Source: Planctomycetaceae bacterium
Lineage (GTDB): Bacteria > Planctomycetota > Planctomycetia > Pirellulales > UBA1268
Length of the DNA: 7,872 bases
Assembly: GCA_947453875.1 (NCBI GenBank)
Contig: CANGIH010000094.1
Location: 1 to 7,872 of the forward strand
Reading direction: 5' to 3'
A program made the position numbers and the translations under genes. The notes under the pieces are model-generated. The model had not been told where the DNA came from, searched no databases, and was given only the letters and a program-made list of their open reading frames with translations. Shown here one piece after another: positions 5,656-7,872 of this stretch (positions are counted from its first letter, which is position 1; each line of letters starts with the position of its first letter).

Positions 5656-7542
5656 TCAGCGTTCGGCGTCCGCGTCGGGGATGAGCGACCGCCCCACGCC
5701 GGCGAGAGGCTCGAGCGTAGCGCGGAGGAAGCGGTAGCGGCAGTCGTAGGCACCGAGGAACAGCGCCTCCTGCCGTGGGGTCTGCCAGTAGTCGGAGAGC
5801 GACAGCCGGTCCGGTGCCCCCTTCCAGTCGATCCAGGGCTTTCCATCGACCGTCACCGTCACGCCGTCGGCGAGCACCGTGCAGACGATCTCGGCCGGCC
5901 TGTTCTTCTGGAACAGGTCGCCGCCGATCCGCGTCGGGTTGTCGGCGACATTGCGACCATCGACATTCTCCAGGGCGCTGACGCGTCCCCCGGCGTCACC
6001 AAAGCCGAGCAGGGCGAGGAATCGGCTCTCTCCGGAACGGAGGCCGATGGCGAGGCCATGCGGTTCGTCGAGCGGTTCGGCGATCACGGTCAGCCGGTAG
6101 GCGGTCGGCGGGGAGTAGGGGAGTTCGAGGCGGGTGCCAAATCCCTTGGGAGCGATGAGCTCATGGCGGCCTTCGGCATCGCTCTGCCGCCAATTTCCCG
6201 CAACGCCGTCGCGGACTGGATCGACAACCGCCAGCAGGTCGACGCTCTTGCCGATCTCGCCCGGAGGAACCGTCGGCGTGAGTGGAACACGGTCCGCAGG
6301 ATCGACGTCGATGGGGGGCGGAGGAAGGGAGGGATCGATGCGGATCTGAAAGTAACCCCAGGCCGTTGGGCCTGCAGCAGGCTCCGAGCCGGGGTGCTGC
6401 GGCGCCTCGTTCCCGTCATCCCCTGCGGGCCTGGGGGCCGGGCTTGTCACGCGCCAGGCGACCGCGGAGGGGCGATCGAAGCTGCCGAGGGCCACGCGGC
6501 CCTCCCTGGCAGCCACCGGATCGATCGCGATTCGTGTCCAGGGGCCGCGGAGGCTCGTCTGCACCTCCACCCGCAGTCCATCGCGAACCATCTCGGCAGG
6601 TGACAGCCGCAGGCCGACAGGCTGACCAGGGCGCGGTACGGGTGGCTCGGGGGTGGCAGTGAAACGGTCGAAGACCGGATCGGCAGGTGGAGCCTCCCCC
6701 GCCGCGGCCGGGACGAACCCGAGCTTCCGCTTCTGGCCGGCTTCGATCCACGACTGGGCCAGGGCGCTGCGGTATTGCCCCTCGCTCATCACTGAGCCAT
6801 CGGCCGGCTCCGGATGGGGCAGGCCGATGGCGTGGCCGATACCCTCGTGGTAGACGACACAGTCGCTCCCCCGGCAGGGGACACGCCATCCGTCGCCGCT
6901 GACGAGCCCCCAGCCGCGGCCGCGATCGGGGAGGTAGACCGCGCGGGATCCGCCGCTGGCGGCGCCTGGGACATGCAGCCCGCCGTCGGCGAGCGCCCCA
7001 TCGAACCGCCAACCATCTCCGTCGGGCGACTGCCGGGAGAAGTCGTCGAGCGGCCTCCAGTTGATGTCGCTCAGCACAAGGAGCACGGGGAAGGCGCCGT
7101 CGGCGTCGTGCCCCACGTCGATCGCCTGATCGACCTCGCTGAGGGTGCGGAAGAAGGTGGCATCGCCGTCACCTGCGCGGAGCGTGGCGGTCGATGCGGT
7201 CGAGCGGAAGGGCTCGGGATGGATCGCGGTCACGACGCGTGAGCGACCGGCGAACTCGCGGTGATGGAAGCGGCGGACACGGTCGCAGAGCCACTCGACC
7301 CGCTCGCGCCAATCAGGGAGCGGCCGCCGGTCGGCGGGGACGAAGTAGACGACCGTCGCGCGGATCGTGTCGATCGGGTGGCGACCGTCCCAGGTGGTGA
7401 GCGGCGACGTTGCTGGAGGCGCCGGCTCGTCAGCGTCTGCCACCGTCGCGACGGCACCGAGTGAGAGGAAGAGTGCCAGAAGGAGGCGTGTCAGCGGCCT
7501 CGCTGCAAGGACCAAACGGACGAATCGTTGGGGTCTTGGCAT
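5656..7542 (-). CDS. Secreted putative zinc metallopeptidase-like protein with C-terminal ConA/LamG-like region
   Basis: This 628-aa protein has an N-terminal signal peptide: basic residues, then a leucine-rich core at about 17-33, with cleavage near ADADEP. The central region (about 60-275) looks like a zincin. VVYHEGIGHAIGLPH at 229-243 has H232, E233, H237 and H243, followed by a possible Met-turn (SVMSEG, M252). Two cysteines, C223 and C228, flank this approach. The spacing is HE-xxx-H-xx-G-xx-H, one residue longer than a normal metzincin motif. A proline-rich linker region (about 285-425) contains beta-rich sequence (LRVEVQTSLRGPWTRI). Residues about 430-613 (VTVTVDGKPWIDW, EALFLGAYDCRYRF) resemble ConA/LamG or DUF1080-type folds. 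The ATG at 7542 is preceded by AAAGGA at 8 nt and begins a good signal peptide. A 66-residue extension to 7740 would destroy the signal and overlap the divergent gene. Peptidase activity is plausible but unproven, and I do not recognise a named family. Confidence 0.85.
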   Translation of the reverse strand: MPRPQRFVRLVLAARPLTRLLLALFLSLGAVATVADADEPAPPATSPLTTWDGRHPIDTIRATVVYFVPADRRPLPDWRERVEWLCDRVRRFHHREFAGRSRVVTAIHPEPFRSTASTATLRAGDGDATFFRTLSEVDQAIDVGHDADGAFPVLLVLSDINWRPLDDFSRQSPDGDGWRFDGALADGGLHVPGAASGGSRAVYLPDRGRGWGLVSGDGWRVPCRGSDCVVYHEGIGHAIGLPHPEPADGSVMSEGQYRSALAQSWIEAGQKRKLGFVPAAAGEAPPADPVFDRFTATPEPPVPRPGQPVGLRLSPAEMVRDGLRVEVQTSLRGPWTRIAIDPVAAREGRVALGSFDRPSAVAWRVTSPAPRPAGDDGNEAPQHPGSEPAAGPTAWGYFQIRIDPSLPPPPIDVDPADRVPLTPTVPPGEIGKSVDLLAVVDPVRDGVAGNWRQSDAEGRHELIAPKGFGTRLELPYSPPTAYRLTVIAEPLDEPHGLAIGLRSGESRFLALLGFGDAGGRVSALENVDGRNVADNPTRIGGDLFQKNRPAEIVCTVLADGVTVTVDGKPWIDWKGAPDRLSLSDYWQTPRQEALFLGAYDCRYRFLRATLEPLAGVGRSLIPDADAER

Positions 7543-7550
7543 GGTGGTGA

Positions 7551-7556
7551 TCCTTT
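7551..7556 (-). promoter_or_regulatory. Ribosome binding site of the zincin-like gene
   Basis: On the minus strand this reads AAAGGA, 8 nt before the ATG at 7542. It supports that start over the upstream in-frame start at 7740. Confidence 0.65.
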
Positions 7557-7671
7557 GCTTGCATTGCAGCAAGTCAATCGCTTGCAAGGGGGCAAGTATA
7601 GCGAGGAAATCTCTCGCGAACGTGGCACGGCCAACCGATGATGCGCTCAGAGTGGGCGTCGACGAGGATGC

Positions 7672-7676
7672 GGAGG
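7672..7676 (+). promoter_or_regulatory. Ribosome binding site of the right-edge lipoprotein gene
   Basis: GGAGG lies 8 nt upstream of the ATG at 7685. This selects that start rather than the in-frame GTG at 7718. Confidence 0.7.
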
Positions 7677-7684
7677 TGTCGGAG

Positions 7685-7872
7685 ATGGCGATACACCGAA
7701 CATGCGCTCGACTGCCCGTGATCCGGTTTCTTTTGGCCATCGGTGTGCTCGTCGCGCTTCCCGGGTGCGATCACGACCCGAATGGGCCGGCGGCGATCAC
7801 GGTCGTCGAAGAATCGCCCTACGCCCTGGACGAAGAAGGGCTCCTCGTCGTCCGCACCGATCTCGTGCCACG
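7685..7872 (+). CDS. Putative lipoprotein, N-terminal fragment (runs off the window)
   Basis: An open frame starts at the ATG at 7685 and continues without a stop to the window end, giving 62 codons. It begins with a charged n-region (MAIHRTCARLPVIR), a hydrophobic core (FLLAIGVLVA) and a clear lipobox LPGC, with the lipidated Cys predicted at residue 28. The mature part starts DHDPNGPAAITVVEE and is acidic. A Shine-Dalgarno GGAGG is well placed. The competing frame starting at ATG 7702 is arginine-rich and looks like a shadow. The gene is divergent from the zincin-like gene and may share its regulatory region. Too little is present to name a family; the call as a lipoprotein gene rests on signal peptide and RBS only. 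Confidence 0.78.
   Translation, partial: MAIHRTCARLPVIRFLLAIGVLVALPGCDHDPNGPAAITVVEESPYALDEEGLLVVRTDLVP

Larger units (their letters stand above)
7543..7684. promoter_or_regulatory. Divergent intergenic region with CTTGC/GCAAG repeat cluster
   Basis: This region separates the minus-strand zincin-like gene from the plus-strand lipoprotein gene. On the minus strand TATACT (plus coordinates 7595-7600) is a good -10 candidate, although no good -35 is seen at 16-18 nt. Overlapping and just downstream of it, five copies of CTTGC or its complement GCAAG occur within 39 bp. They make an inverted pair at 7558-7573 (CTTGC-ATTGCA-GCAAG), the 8-bp palindrome CTTGCAAG at 7581-7588, and one half-site at 7592-7596. 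This is where an operator overlapping a start site would lie. No clear plus-strand promoter was found. Confidence 0.45.

Noticed and set aside
7624..7639. TGGCAC considered as part of a sigma-54 promoter.
   Set aside because: There is no TTGC at the required distance downstream.
7543..7740. A 66-residue N-terminal extension of the zincin-like protein.
   Set aside because: It would bury the signal peptide inside the protein and overlap the start of the divergent lipoprotein gene; the ATG at 7542 has its own Shine-Dalgarno.

Overview
The window is a GC-rich stretch of bacterial chromosome, most likely from a planctomycete. The best taxonomic evidence is the DUF1559 prepilin-like protein (1242-2279) with its C-terminal H-X9-DG motif. 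A small lipoprotein with a transthyretin-like fold sits immediately downstream, and a YncE-type propeller fused to a phosphoesterase lies further on. These gene types are greatly expanded in planctomycetes. There is no insertion sequence, integrase, CRISPR array, tRNA or rRNA.

Layout: a histone-deacetylase-family gene (plus strand, 45-968) is followed by about 270 bp without a recognisable gene. A two-gene plus-strand unit comes next: DUF1559 protein, then lipoprotein, with stop and start overlapping as TGATG. It ends at a strong intrinsic terminator (2799-2842). Two minus-strand genes face it: the propeller/phosphoesterase (2885-5533) and, upstream of it in transcription order, a secreted protein with an unusual zincin-like motif (5656-7542). 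They are separated by 122 bp that contain a hairpin with a GAGA tetraloop. At the right edge a divergent plus-strand lipoprotein gene begins at 7685 and runs out of the window. The 142 bp between the two divergent starts holds a dense cluster of CTTGC/GCAAG words beside a TATACT hexamer.

Function: apart from the cytoplasmic deacetylase, every product carries an export signal (a type III prepilin leader, Sec signal peptides or lipoboxes). Most of the window therefore encodes envelope or extracellular proteins. The two minus-strand genes may be co-transcribed from the divergent region, giving a secreted putative peptidase with a ConA-like C-terminus and a secreted phosphoesterase. Their joint role cannot be read from the sequence. 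I did not find a clearly new multi-gene system. The items most worth following are the HExxxH variant of the zinc motif, the repeat cluster between the divergent genes and the GNRA hairpin between the minus-strand genes.
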